From: Aphanomyces cochlioides
Taxonomy: Eukaryota > Oomycota > Saprolegniomycetes > Saprolegniales > Verrucalvaceae
Reading direction: 5' to 3'
Length of the DNA: 64,000 nucleotides
Assembly (NCBI GenBank): GCA_019828595.1
Contig: JAHQRK010000051.1
Coordinates: 57,700 to 121,699, forward strand
Part shown: piece by piece, positions 9,994-21,300 of the stretch
Layout: the number at the start of each line of letters is the position of its first letter
Numbering within the stretch: the first letter of the stretch is position 1
Notes under the pieces: model-generated
What the model was told of the DNA's origin: nothing
What the model saw: the letters and a program-made list of their open reading frames with translations, nothing else
Databases searched by the model: none
Made by a program: the position numbers and the translations under genes

Positions 9994-10149
9994 CTACACG
10001 GATAAACAAAACGAAGCATCTCGAATGGGATCGACAATCTTTTCAAGATCGTGTAGCTTTGCCTTCACAAAGCTCTGTCCTGGCTTGTTGGCGTTATATG
10101 AATGAGCCACTTGACAGTGGTCGACAACGACGATGAACTTTTCTCCATA
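9994..10149 (-). other. Possible exon or gene relic in the spacer, unrecognised
   Basis: A 51-codon stretch without ATG reads YGEKFIVVVDHCQVAHSY... and ends in DPIRDASFCLSV-stop. It has protein-like composition and is preceded on the minus strand by CTTTGCTTCAG, which resembles a 3' splice site. A GTGTAG at its end could be a donor. A second coding-like run with many charged residues follows at about 9765-9950. Copies sit at 18177, 21735, 32654, 49022 and 56728 (start positions). I recognise no family. It may be an exon, a relic of a gene between the tRNAs, or chance. Confidence 0.25.
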
Positions 10150-10573
10150 CTGAAGCAAAGTATTTGAGTTTTGATAAGAAATTTGACCCGCCGAATATGA
10201 ATTTCATGAGGATTTGCATGCAATAAGAAATAACTTGGAAAACATTATAGCGTTTGAGAAACATGACTTTAAAGACGAAAATGTAGGTCAAAACTCTCTG
10301 CTAATAATAACGTTTATAATTAAATAGTATGCGTGTAAAAGGATATGGACAGAGGACACGAGGAATGAAGCTTGGGACTGTCGAGGGCTGACGACGAGCG
10401 GATGCCAAATTGAATTGCGTAGGTTTTGTTTTGTTGGGAGAGTGGATGGTGTGTGGGATATGTTGTAGGTTTCTTTTGTGTTTGGAAAAAAAGTGTGTGT
10501 GTCAATGTGTTTGAGAACGTGTGTTGTGTGATGTGGTGTGTATGGGAATAAGTATAATAGGTCGTATAGCTCA

Positions 10574-12258
10574 ATGACAATCGGGGTATATTTGACCTTT
10601 AACCCCTATAAATATTTGCCTAGACGACCCAATGGGGAACAAGGACTACTAAGTTCTACTCGAAAGCCACTTGAATCGTTGCGTGAGTTCGATTGAGCTC
10701 TTGCATTGTCTTGAAATCTTGAGACTTCTTTACACAAGTGTCGCTCGCAAGTTCTTCTCCCAAAACCAAGTGTAGTTGGTATGAGACTTGAGTTTTTCGA
10801 CTATCTCGGAGACTTGCATTGCTTCATCACTGTCCATTGTAGGATCACGGAGCATTCGTCTGATATTTGCGGTCCACGAAACAAGAGATACTTCCGCCTG
10901 GATGTATGGCACTGTTTTGCCTTCAAACTTGGTTCGATTGCGATGAATCCAAAAGTCCCGTAGCAAAGATGAAACGAGAAGGACCCACAAACGACGAATC
11001 ACTGAAAAATGAGACACCCATTCTTCAGAAACCGCGAATTCGTCGAGGTTGATAATCGTATTCCATGTAAATGGAATACCAAACGGCCGCCACGCTGCTT
11101 GATGCCAATTCCACACAGGCTTGACAAACTTGCAGTCGAACAGGATGTGTTGTATCATTTCGACGGCTGAGCAACCAGGAAAGGAGCATTCGATAATGCT
11201 AGGGTTGGTGTCTTGAAGGAAAAAGAAGCGAGAGTTGACGGGTAGCATCCGAAACAAGATTCGCCACCACACATCGGCTTGAACAGGAGTTGGATATCGC
11301 ATCAAAGGTTTCACAGTCTTGTTCATGTATTTCTTGATCGCCAAATCATTGTTTCTTGAATCGCTCGACAAGGGGTGCTGTTTGGTGAGTAGTGGCGCGC
11401 AAAAGCAAATCGATCGGATGTACTTGCGCGGCCATTGTTGAAAAGGAACAAAGACATTCTTCCAAACTTGTCCGACGGGGATTTGAACTTCATGATTGGG
11501 AGGCACAGCTTCCACGAGAGGGATACCCAGTACTTGCCATACAGTGGTCGCAATGAGTGAAAGCAGGGAATACAAATGGCGAAACACGCGTGGAAAATCA
11601 TCGCCAGGGAACCGCCAAACGTAAGGCTCCATTTGCAACTTGAATTCTTCATAGGAGGGCCACACGCGTTGTGTGGTGACGAAATCGTCCAAGCAATGCA
11701 AGCCTTCTTGGGCGAGGAACTTGTAGAAGGGACGATGATGTTTGAGGGCGACAGCAAGCGAGGTTGGTCCATTGGAACCAGGAACCAAAAACAGCGGATG
11801 AATTTGCAGCCAAACAGACATGGTAGGGAGCTGAGATTGTGTCGGCGTTTCAGGACATTTGCGCGTAAGGGGGATACGATGCCAGTTGGCCCAGATTTTC
11901 CGCCACAACAAAGGGAGTACTTCAAGTCGCATGTGATTTGTGTTGTGGTTGGGATGATACATGAGGCAGTCCCACGACGAGTATCTTGCGAACGGCTCCA
12001 TGCACCTTCGAAAGAGCTGCTTCGGGAGAACAGACCATAACGATGGTTCTTCGTTGTCGGTCTGAACAAGGAATTGAAGTCGCTGAACACGTTGAGCACG
12101 AATTCTTGACGCAATATGCGGAATCCTGAGACCCAGGCTGGGATGATACGCCACGCCAGAGTTGATCAAGGACATGTGCTTGTCTTCCTTGTGTCGCTTT
12201 CTTGTCAAGATGAACTTGTACACCATGGACTGCCACTTGGCGACCGAGTCTTCAGGGA
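10574..12258 (-). mobile_element. Family C fragment (M2), 6-bp deletion variant
   Basis: 1685 bp. It shares an in-frame 6-bp deletion near 10896 only with the M3 copy, and it carries a private change near 11157 (TCATTT for TCGTTT). Confidence 0.9.
10730..12258 (-). pseudogene. Family C ORF2 C-terminal fragment (M2)
   Basis: Open frame, two residues (V-K in the AVKEVS stretch) shorter than the M1 copy because of the 6-bp deletion. The CCHC knuckle is retained. Confidence 0.85.
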
Positions 12259-12429
12259 GGTCGTATAGCTCACTGCAATGGGGAGGTATATTAATAGACT
12301 TTCAATATCTACTAATACTAATATTGCCTACTAACGGCTCATCCCACTTCCAAATGCTTCAGCAGATTTTCTACTTTGGGCTTTGGAGTACAGCGATTTT
12401 TGACTTGTTGAATAAATACTTGGGGCTTG

Positions 12430-15400
12430 TTAATTTGGGGCTGAAGGTTGGAGCGCGAGCAAAGTCGGGTACTTGGCTACCAGTGGGCGATAGACAGGTT
12501 GTCTATGCAAAGTATTGATTGCTGAAATTGCTTCCACTCGTTGAGGGCTGTCAACTTCTTGGAGGCGAAGCCATCTGCGGATCGATGCATGCCATCGGAT
12601 GAAGCTGACTTCTTGCCAAATTTCTGGCGGAGGCGGCTCCTTCGATTCGAACTTGGCGGCGTTGTGCGTTGTCCAAATATAGTGAAGGTTGGAAGCACAC
12701 AGAAGAGCCCAGAGCACAAACAGTATGTCTTGAAGCTGGCTACCGCGTTCGTTGACTTGAAAGCGGTCGATGTTGGTGATGGCAGTCCAATCGAAATTGA
12801 CACCGAAGCATCGCCAAGCGGTCGCGTGAAAACGCCAAAGGGGATACACGCGAGAGCAGGTGTGGAAGGCGTGGTGTTGGTTCTCCGGTGCGTCGCAATT
12901 GGTATAGACACAGCAAATTACGTCTGGCTGCTGAGGTTGCAAGTAGAACAAGCGCGAGTTGACAGGCAGCATGTTGAACAACAGTCGAAACCAAACGTCG
13001 CCATGGAGGGGAGGCGGCCAACGGCATGTTTTGCGGATGAGTCGCACGTAGGTCGCAATATCTTGTTGCTCGACGCGGGACGATGTCGCCACTGGGTGCG
13101 GTTTTCCATCCGAAGGGGCGTGATGCGCCAAACGTGATACGAGTCGCTTGGGCCAACGCTCGAAGGATAGCAATTGATCTTTGAAAAGTGCCTTGAAAGG
13201 GTGACTTGTTGTATCGATATCGGTCAAAGCAGTTCCAGTTCGAACGCCAGACGTGCGGAGGACTTGGTCGAATATCTTGGTGAGGTGGCTATAAACTTGA
13301 CCAGCACGTTCGGGTGCTGCAAATCCCATCGCGCCGTTCGCTTGTAACGTCACTTGTGCCGCACGGTTGTTGGATGACAGTCGATCAATAAACGCAGCTC
13401 TTGTAGGCCATGTCCCTTGCCGTGTCAAGAAGTCTTTGAGGCAGTGGAAACCGTTTTGAGACGCATGTCTACACCATCGACGACACAGAGCAGTCTTCAC
13501 GACATTTGATGTAGCACCCGCAGGACCAACTTGCAGAGCGGGGTAGGATGTCAGCCACACGGGGAGGTTCAAAAGTTCTTCGAGGCTTGGTGGCGAAGCG
13601 GTTCGCTTGGCCATAGGTGTGGCGGCCCATTGATGCCAAATGTCGTGCCAAAGAGGATGCAGCTCCCACAAAAACAACCACTTGGAGCTGTGGTTGGGGA
13701 AGTACGTGAGAAAGTCGAACGGGTGGGTGTCGCGATACAGCTTGTTCATGACACGGGAAAATTGTCTCTTGACAAGCAACTTCCATGGGGCAAATGTGTT
13801 GGGTGAATTGGGCTGCATCAAGAGTTGGAGCCGCAGCAGTCGCTGAGTCCGAAGCTTCGAAGCCACATGCGGAATACCGAGGCCGAGTTTTTGATCGAAC
13901 TGCCACTTGCGGCAAATAGTTGAGCGATGATGGTCGGTGATTTGCGTCTTCCGACCAAGGATGTACTTGTTGACCATTCTTTGCCAAACGGCAACCATCG
14001 TTGGAGGCACATACACTGCAGCCGTGACATGCCATAACAACGACAACAACATGGTCGATACGATGAGTTTGCGGCCTTGGATGGTTCGCGCACGACTTCC
14101 CCACGTTTGAAACGCAGCCAGAAACTTGTCGTTCAGTTGCTGGACTTGAAAATCGCGCGGCAGTCGGTGGCCAAAGAGAATACCAAGGTATTTCACTGGC
14201 TTCTCGCTCGGCAAGACGTTCAAGAGGCCACCATCGTCGATGTCTTCGATATCGAGATTGTTGTTGAGCGCCAAAGTCATGCACTTGGCAACGTTGAGAC
14301 GAGCTCCAGACACAGAGCAAAAGTCTTCGACAATTGCCATTTGCTCGACCGCCGCTTGGAGGGATGACGAGAGTAGAGTCGTGTCGTCGGCAAAGTAGAT
14401 GCTCGTCAGTGAGTCTCCATTTGGAAGGGGAATACCAAAATCAGGAGATCCGCGTAGCATTTCGCCGAGTGGCTCGAGGTAAAGTACGAAGAGCATGCAC
14501 GATAGGGGGCAACCTTGCTTGACTCCGCGGGTAGGCCGTATGGTAGGGCCAAGACCGTCGTTGAAAATGATCTGGACCAGAGGCGTATTGTAAAGCAACT
14601 GAACCCAAGACACAAATGTGGGACCGATGTTCATCTCCTTGAGTACGTCGAAGAGAAAGCCTTGGTCAACCATATCGTATGCCTTGGAAAAGTCGAGAAA
14701 CGTCGCGTAGTAGTCGTGGTCTTCATTGGTACAGAAAGTCTGCAATGCTTGTACCAGCATCACGTGGTCGTGCAAGCGACGGCCAGGGACAAAACCAGCT
14801 TGGCTTGGGTGAGCGAGGTATGGGGCAACTTGTGCAAGACGGTAGGCCAGCGCCCGCGATAGAATCTTGACTTCAACCGACATGAGAGTAATCGGCCGAT
14901 AGTTGCCAGGGTCGCCTCTGTCTCCAGCCTTGAACAAGAGCGCCACTGCACTTCGGCGTTGTTGGAGCAGGAGGTGACCGTGATGGGTGAGTTGGTAGTT
15001 GAACACCTTGAGCAGGATTTGGGCGAATACGTCCGGGGAGACTTGAAAGAAAGCTGCAGGCCAGCCGTCTGAACCAGGAGACTTGTTCGGGTTCATAGAC
15101 TTGAGCGCGCCGCACAGGTCTTCCGCCGTGAGAGGACTTTCCAGAGCGTCGCGCTGTTCTTGAGTGAGACGTCGAGTAATGGCTCGAATGATAGCTCGGC
15201 GACGGGCCCGATTCAACGGTGGTTGGTCTCTTGGAGTGACCATGATGTTTTTCCAATGAGACGTAAAACCAGCCTTGACTTCAGACGGGTCAGTCGACGT
15301 TGCACCGTTGATTGTCACGGACGAGAGCGGCACTTTGATCCCCTTGGGTCGACGAAAAAAGTGACTGGTACCTCGCTCGTTGACGTTGGCGTGAAAGTCG

Positions 15401-16584
15401 AATTGCTGATCCAGGTTGAACTGTCGGTACTCGCTGCGGGCAGTGTCAAGGGCTTGACGGGCGGTATTAACAATGGATGTCTCAACGAGTCCCATGTCGA
15501 ATGCTCGGCGGGAAGTAAGCCACTTCATCTTGAGGCTGTTGAGTGTGTACTTCATCGAGTCAATGTACTGGCGATGACTGACTTGGAGACGCTTCTTCAT
15601 TCTCTTCAACCAGCCGTACCACTTTGCGCCAAAGTTTTGAGTGTCGTCTGCGCGCATCTCGTCCAAAAGTTGATTGGCTTCGGCCTTGATCGCTGCGACT
15701 ACTTGAGGGTTCTTTAAGAGCTCACGGGGGAGGCGCCAGTAACTTCGGTCGGGAGCTCGCTGCTCGCAGGAGAGGACCACTTTGTGTTCCATGTGGTCGC
15801 CTGCAAAGCTGCTTGGGGAATAGCTTGAACGTGCGTACGTTTGAGCGACGATATCTTGGTCCACAAACAGGTAGTCGAGGCGGTTGCTTCGACCAGGGCC
15901 GCTGTAAACGCGCTCGTTGGGGTGGTGCATCCTCCACGCATCGATAACACCAAGTGCTGAAAGCCAGGCAATGCATTCCGCCTTACCAGCGTTGTGGTCT
16001 TGGCGAGGTCGAGTCGCGTCCAGATGCTCCTCCAGGGGTAAGTTGAAATCGCCTCCGACAAAGTGAATGCTGTCGTCTTCAAAGTCGCGAGGCAGATCGT
16101 CGAAAAACGGTGCTCGAGAGTGAGCGATAACCGGGGCATAGACGTTGTGAAAGTACACAGGAACGCCGTCCCACTGAGTTCGAACAACCATGTATCTTCC
16201 AGGTCGGTCATGGGTGGTCAAGTGTTGCAGGTCGAGGAATCCAGGCATGGATCCATGGAAATACGATGCCACACCGCAGCGCCGATTGTTGAGTGAGTCG
16301 ACGCGATCAGTGCGGAGATCGTTGGTGAAGAGCTTGTATTTGCCAACGCCTACTTCGTTGTTGAGGTGGAGTTGGAAGGTTTCGAGATGTTTGATGTTAT
16401 TGATTTTGGTTTCTTGAAAGAAAACGGCTTGGGTCGGAATTTGGAGTCGCCGCGCCACAAGATGTCCGTTGTCTTTCAGCCCATTGAGGTTGGCAGTGGT
16501 CAGTTCGAGTATGGGGAACTTGGTGAAGAGACCGGCCGCGACCACCTTAGCCACGGAACGCGACAGACGTTGCGTTCGCAACAT
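12430..16584 (-). CDS. Family A ORF2, intact (M2)
   Basis: 1384 aa, with the translation matching the M1 copy throughout. All endonuclease, RT and CCHC residues are present. The frame starts with an ATG 38 nt upstream of the ORF1 stop end. Confidence 0.92.
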   Translation of the reverse strand: MLRTQRLSRSVAKVVAAGLFTKFPILELTTANLNGLKDNGHLVARRLQIPTQAVFFQETKINNIKHLETFQLHLNNEVGVGKYKLFTNDLRTDRVDSLNNRRCGVASYFHGSMPGFLDLQHLTTHDRPGRYMVVRTQWDGVPVYFHNVYAPVIAHSRAPFFDDLPRDFEDDSIHFVGGDFNLPLEEHLDATRPRQDHNAGKAECIAWLSALGVIDAWRMHHPNERVYSGPGRSNRLDYLFVDQDIVAQTYARSSYSPSSFAGDHMEHKVVLSCEQRAPDRSYWRLPRELLKNPQVVAAIKAEANQLLDEMRADDTQNFGAKWYGWLKRMKKRLQVSHRQYIDSMKYTLNSLKMKWLTSRRAFDMGLVETSIVNTARQALDTARSEYRQFNLDQQFDFHANVNERGTSHFFRRPKGIKVPLSSVTINGATSTDPSEVKAGFTSHWKNIMVTPRDQPPLNRARRRAIIRAITRRLTQEQRDALESPLTAEDLCGALKSMNPNKSPGSDGWPAAFFQVSPDVFAQILLKVFNYQLTHHGHLLLQQRRSAVALLFKAGDRGDPGNYRPITLMSVEVKILSRALAYRLAQVAPYLAHPSQAGFVPGRRLHDHVMLVQALQTFCTNEDHDYYATFLDFSKAYDMVDQGFLFDVLKEMNIGPTFVSWVQLLYNTPLVQIIFNDGLGPTIRPTRGVKQGCPLSCMLFVLYLEPLGEMLRGSPDFGIPLPNGDSLTSIYFADDTTLLSSSLQAAVEQMAIVEDFCSVSGARLNVAKCMTLALNNNLDIEDIDDGGLLNVLPSEKPVKYLGILFGHRLPRDFQVQQLNDKFLAAFQTWGSRARTIQGRKLIVSTMLLSLLWHVTAAVYVPPTMVAVWQRMVNKYILGRKTQITDHHRSTICRKWQFDQKLGLGIPHVASKLRTQRLLRLQLLMQPNSPNTFAPWKLLVKRQFSRVMNKLYRDTHPFDFLTYFPNHSSKWLFLWELHPLWHDIWHQWAATPMAKRTASPPSLEELLNLPVWLTSYPALQVGPAGATSNVVKTALCRRWCRHASQNGFHCLKDFLTRQGTWPTRAAFIDRLSSNNRAAQVTLQANGAMGFAAPERAGQVYSHLTKIFDQVLRTSGVRTGTALTDIDTTSHPFKALFKDQLLSFERWPKRLVSRLAHHAPSDGKPHPVATSSRVEQQDIATYVRLIRKTCRWPPPLHGDVWFRLLFNMLPVNSRLFYLQPQQPDVICCVYTNCDAPENQHHAFHTCSRVYPLWRFHATAWRCFGVNFDWTAITNIDRFQVNERGSQLQDILFVLWALLCASNLHYIWTTHNAAKFESKEPPPPEIWQEVSFIRWHASIRRWLRLQEVDSPQRVEAISAINTLHRQPVYRPLVAKYPTLLALQPSAPN

Positions 16585-17670
16585 CTCCCAGCATGAGTGT
16601 CTGAGTGTCGGGTTGGAACATCACTTGGTTGTCGAAGGTGGGGTCCAGGGAGCCAGCCTCATGGAATTCCAGGATCGTGGTCAAGACGTATCGCGACTTC
16701 TCGTCTTCGCCGGCATACAACGTTTCCATGATATTCCAAATCAAGAGGCCGAAGCTCGTGTCAAGCAATATGGCAGATAGCGATACGCCCGACAAACAGC
16801 GGGAGCCCAAATGAGAAGCCAGTGCAGTGACCGGGTACTTGGTAGAGGCCACGATCGCAGCATCACTGTTGTAGTACGTTGGAGCATGAATGGCCAAGAG
16901 AACTTCTGCCACAGCCAACACTTCTTCCAGGTCGCCGCGGTGGAGGGAAATCTCGTCGCCGTCAATGGTAGTATCGATGAAGTCGATGTTCTTGAATAGC
17001 TCGATGTTGCTGAAGATGGCTTGAACGTGCTCGCGGGTCATACGCACACCCCACGTCAATGAGTACAGCTGGGAGAACGGTTTGTCTCCACCCCAAGTCG
17101 CTCGAAGCCACCGATGGAGGAGGCGTTGTCTCACAAAGTACTCAAAGCATGCACGGTCTTCATCAAAAAGTCGGTGCAGTTGCAAGCCAAATTCAATCGG
17201 GGAACGCTCGAGATGGCTACACAGCATGTCGACGCGGCCGTCGTTGATGAGTTGGGCAAGGTTGAACGAGCTGTTGGTCACTGCATCTTCGACTTGGGTT
17301 GAGAGATGCAATGGAACTTTGGCTGTCTTGGTGTCGAGGTCTTGTAGTTCGGCGAGAATTTCGTCAAGAGACATTTCTATGCGCTTGGGAACGCCATCTT
17401 GGATCTTGGTGCCGCCGACAAATTGACCGGACGTAGGGAGGTGGGGAGGGTCATCCGAGACGTCCAGCTTGGGTACAATCGTTGAGATCTTGTAATCGCC
17501 AAACTGAGCAACGTGTTCCTCGGGGTTGACACACACACGTTCGTCGAGGGCTTCAAACATGTTGGGCGAAATCCAAGAGCGGCCATGCTCGGGGGAATCC
17601 ACTTGCTGTTGCGTCTTCTTGCGCTTGCCTCTCGACGCCTTGACGCCAGTCCACTGCGGAGGGTTGGCTA
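16547..17670 (-). pseudogene. Family A ORF1, C-terminal fragment (M2)
   Basis: Same extent as the M1 fragment, open to the junction with tRNA copy 2. Confidence 0.85.
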
Positions 17671-17743
17671 GGTCGTATAGCTCAGTCGGTAGAGCATGGT
17701 GCTAATAACGCCAGGGTCCTGGGTTCGAGCCCCAGTATGACCA
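17671..17743 (+). tRNA. tRNA-Ile(AAU), copy 2
   Basis: Identical 73-nt sequence to copy 1, preceded by the truncated ORF1 of family A (GGGTTGGCT-A). Confidence 0.97.
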
Positions 17744-18742
17744 ACGTTTTTTCCCTTTTCTCCGATTTCGTCCTCTCCTCCCAACATTCTTGCCTTTCCT
17801 TAGGATTCCTCCTGTATTCTTCTCAGCTCTTACTAGTCACCTCATGCCACGTCCAGCACGAAAAGATGTGCTCACCTCTACGCACATATGGATAAGACAT
17901 TCCTTGAATCTCTCTTTCACGGACTGTGGTCCATCTGCAGTGTCCATCTATACTCTTGACAAGACAAATGCAGTCTTGTTTTTGTTCTGTTGAGTCTCTT
18001 CGCGAGGCTTGCTCCAAACGCTCGTGTGTTTACGATGGTTGACACATCGAGATACGCCGACATGTCTTGATGTAGTCATGCAATCGTTTGCAATGATCTC
18101 TGAGTCTGTGAATTTCATTTGAATCACCTCAACGTGGCAGCCAAGGCATGCATCCAAAATACATGTAAATAGGAATCTACACGGATAAACAAAACGAAGC
18201 ATCTCGAATGGGATCGACAATCTTTTCAAGATCGTGTAGCTTTGCCTTCACAAAGCTCTGTCCTGGCTTGTTGGCGTTATATGAATGAGCCACTTGACAG
18301 TGGTCGACAACGACGATGAACTTTTCTCCATACTGAAGCAAAGTATTTGAGTTTTGATAAGAAATTTGACCCGCCGAATATGAATTTCATGAGGATTTGC
18401 ATGCAATAAGAAATAACTTGGAAAACATTATAGCGTTTGAGAAACATGACTTTAAAGACGAAAATGTAGGTCAAAACTCTCTGCTAATAATAACGTTTAT
18501 AATTAAATAGTATGCGTGTAAAAGGATATGGACAGAGGACACGAGGAATGAAGCTTGGGACTGTCGAGGGCTGACGACGAGCGGATGCCAAATTGAATTG
18601 CGTAGGTTTTGTTTTGTTGGGAGAGTGGATGGTGTGTGGGATATGTTGTAGGTTTCTTTTGTGTGTGGAAAAAAAGTGTGTGTGTCAATGTGTTTGAGAA
18701 CGTGTGTTGTGTGATGTGGTGTGTATGGGAATAAGTATAATA
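17744..18742. repeat. tRNA-array spacer (M3), 999 bp
   Basis: Carries the AAAAGATGTG and CATTCTTGCC variants, like M2. It contains the same unexplained coding-like stretch at 18177-18332. Confidence 0.85.
17747..17752 (+). terminator. Pol III terminator (T6) of tRNA copy 2
   Basis: T6 placed 4 nt after the tRNA. Confidence 0.85.
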
Positions 18743-18756
18743 GGTCGTATAGCTCA

Positions 18757-20441
18757 ATGACAATCGGGGTATATTTGACCTTTAACCCCTATAAATGTTT
18801 GCCTAGACGACCCAATGGGGAACAAGGACTACTAAGTTCTACTCGAAAGCCACTTGAATCGTTGCGTGAGTTCGATTGAGCTCTTGCATTGTCTTGAAAT
18901 CTTGAGACTTCTTTACACAAGTGTCGCTCGCAAGTTCTTCTCCCAAAACCAAGTGTAGTTGGTATGAGACTTGAGTTTTTCGACTATCTCGGAGACTTGC
19001 ATTGCTTCATCACTGTCCATTGTAGGATCACGGAGCATTCGTCTGATATTTGCGGTCCACGAAACAAGAGATACTTCCGCCTGGATGTATGGCACTGTTT
19101 TGCCTTCAAACTTGGTTCGATTGCGATGAATCCAAAAGTCCCGTAGCAAAGATGAAACGAGAAGGACCCACAAACGACGAATCACTGAAAAATGAGACAC
19201 CCATTCTTCAGAAACCGCGAATTCGTCGAGGTTGATAATCGTATTCCATGTAAATGGAATACCAAACGGCCGCCACGCTGCTTGATGCCAATTCCACACA
19301 GGCTTGACAAACTTGCAGTCGAACAGGATGTGTTGTATCGTTTCGACGGCTGAGCAACCAGGAAAGGAGCATTCGATAATGCTAGGGTTGGTGTCTTGAA
19401 GGAAAAAGAAGCGAGAGTTGACGGGTAGCATCCGAAACAAGATTCGCCACCACACATCGGCTTGAACAGGAGTTGGATATCGCATCAAAGGTTTCACAGT
19501 CTTGTTCATGTATTTCTTGATCGCCAAATCATTGTTTCTTGAATCGCTCGACAAGGGGTGCTGTTTGGTGAGTAGTGGCGCGCAAAAGCAAATCGATCGG
19601 ATGTACTTGCGCGGCCATTGTTGAAAAGGAACAAAGACATTCTTCCAAACTTGTCCGACGGGGATTTGAACTTCATGATTGGGAGGCACAGCTTCCACGA
19701 GAGGGATACCCAGTACTTGCCATACAGTGGTCGCAATGAGTGAAAGCAGGGAGTACAAATGGCGAAACACGCGTGGAAAATCATCGCCAGGGAACCGCCA
19801 AACGTAAGGCTCCATTTGCAACTTGAATTCTTCATAGGAGGGCCACACGCGTTGTGTGGTGACGAAATCGTCCAAGCAATGCAAGCCTTCTTGGGCGAGG
19901 AACTTGTAGAAGGGACGATGATGTTTGAGGGCGACAGCAAGCGAGGTTGGTCCATTGGAACCAGGAACCAAAAACAGCGGATGAATTTGCAGCCAAACAG
20001 ACATGGTAGGGAGCTGAGATTGTGTCGGCGTTTCAGGACATTTGCGCGTAAGGGGGATACGATGCCAGTTGGCCCAGATTTTCCGCCACAACAAAGGGAG
20101 TACTTCAAGTCGCATGTGATTTGTGTTGTGGTTGGGATGATACATGAGGCAGTCCCACGACGAGTATCTTGCGAACGGCTCCATGCACCTTCGAAAGAGC
20201 TGCTTCGGGAGAACAGACCATAACGATGGTTCTTCGTTGTCGGTCTGAACAAGGAATTGAAGTCGCTGAACACGTTGAGCACGAATTCTTGACGCAATAT
20301 GCGGAATCCTGAGACCCAGGCTGGGATGATACGCCACGCCAGAGTTGATCAAGGACATGTGCTTGTCTTCCTTGTGTCGCTTTCTTGTCAAGATGAACTT
20401 GTACACCATGGACTGCCACTTGGCGACCGAGTTTTCAGGGA
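18757..20441 (-). mobile_element. Family C fragment (M3), 6-bp deletion variant
   Basis: 1685 bp. It combines the 6-bp deletion (shared with M2) with AAATGTTTG near the 3' end (shared with M4) and the GTTTTCAGGG right end found before every family B insertion. Confidence 0.9.
18913..20441 (-). pseudogene. Family C ORF2 C-terminal fragment (M3)
   Basis: Open frame with the CCHC knuckle, lacking endonuclease and RT. Confidence 0.85.
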
Positions 20442-20455
20442 GGTCGTATAGCTCA

Positions 20456-21227
20456 ATGTCAATGGGGAGTCTATTTGTAGTTAATGTAAACTACAAACTA
20501 ATATTGCCCGAAGGCTCATCCCATTTCAAATGGTAGGCTGAATTGGAAATCAATTTGGCTTTTCGTTTTCTTGATTCGCTTCGACGTTGGGACTTCGATT
20601 TCTTCGGTGTTTGTAAGCTAACACGGCGAATATGTCGGATAAAACTGACTCTTGGCATCTGACCCAGGGGGTATACATTTTCATTGTCTTGGATCATACA
20701 TAGACTTCGGTCTATGCAGCGCTTGTATCGCTTGGCGAGGACCCAGCAATGGGATGTTGAATCAGTGACAGAAACAACCAAGAATTCTCCGTCAGGCTCA
20801 TCCAATATCGCTCTACAGATATCACGAATTGGATCACCCACCGATTGCTTGAGCAGTTTACGGGAGAATATGGCGTCGTTGTAGTGGAATCCATGTGTGT
20901 ATGCCAGCTTGAGAAAATCATGCATCTTGGAAGGGGGAATGCCCGCGTCTTGAGGAACTCCATGGGCCTCTTTGAAACCCGAAATGACTTCTTCGCTGAG
21001 CTCAAAATTGGAGACATTCAAATTGGTAGCAACGATTCGGATTGCAGCCGCAAGACAAGATTTGTCACTGTTGTTGCCAATTTCTAGCCACAGAGGATCC
21101 ATCGCTCGAAATTCAGCAAGCGTTGGGGCGAGACCAGTGTTCGTGAGGAAGTGGGCTCCAGCTTGTCGCCATCGTTGGTACATCGCCACGGCTTCTTGAC
21201 ACCCGCTGAGGTCTTTTTCGTCGAACA
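20456..21227 (-). mobile_element. Family B, very short 3' fragment (M3)
   Basis: A 772-bp copy with the family B 3' end (CAATGTCAATGGGGAG after the tRNA remnant, plus the 9-bp hairpin) and the 3' half of ORF3. It is truncated at TCGAAC and joined to tRNA copy 3. Confidence 0.92.
20491..21227 (-). pseudogene. Family B ORF3, C-terminal fragment with stop loss
   Basis: Keeps the end of the chromodomain-like segment and the whole peptidase-like region (NNSDKSC, TSHCWVL, MIQDNEN). The normal stop after ...NSA is read as Tyr here, adding about 14 residues before the next stop. One residue differs in the linker (FSRKLL for FSRQLL). Confidence 0.85.
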
Positions 21228-21300
21228 GGTCGTATAGCTCAGTCGGTAGAGCATGGTGCTAATAACGCCAGGGTCCTGGGTTCGAGCCCCAGTATGACCA
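21228..21300 (+). tRNA. tRNA-Ile(AAU), copy 3
   Basis: Identical to copy 1. The upstream sequence is the truncated ORF3 of family B. Confidence 0.97.

Larger units (their letters stand above)
9561..10559. repeat. tRNA-array spacer (M2), 999 bp
   Basis: Sequence between one tRNA gene and the next target site, repeated in M2-M7 (9561, 17744, 21301, 32220, 48588, 56293) with a handful of differences. It opens with the Pol III terminator and a pyrimidine-rich stretch, has an AT-rich middle, and ends in a TG-rich tract. No RNA gene or recognisable promoter was found. One coding-like minus-strand stretch is listed separately. This copy reads GTGTTTGG near 10480 where the others read GTGTGTGG. Confidence 0.85.
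12273..17670 (-). mobile_element. Family A, 5'-truncated in ORF1 (M2)
   Basis: 5398 bp with the same 5' breakpoint and nearly the same sequence as 1796-7193. Here the intact tRNA follows directly, without the additional short A copy. M2 therefore shows the state of the module before the last insertion in M1. Confidence 0.92.

Noticed and set aside
9561..10559. The 1-kb direct repeats as LTRs of an LTR retrotransposon
   Set aside because: They contain no primer-binding site or polypurine tract, adjoin a tRNA gene with its terminator, and the enclosed elements have LINE-type ORFs and their own target duplications.
10488..10560. TG-rich tract as a telomere-like or microsatellite target
   Set aside because: The repeat is irregular, and the insertion boundary lies at the tRNA nucleotides, not in the tract.
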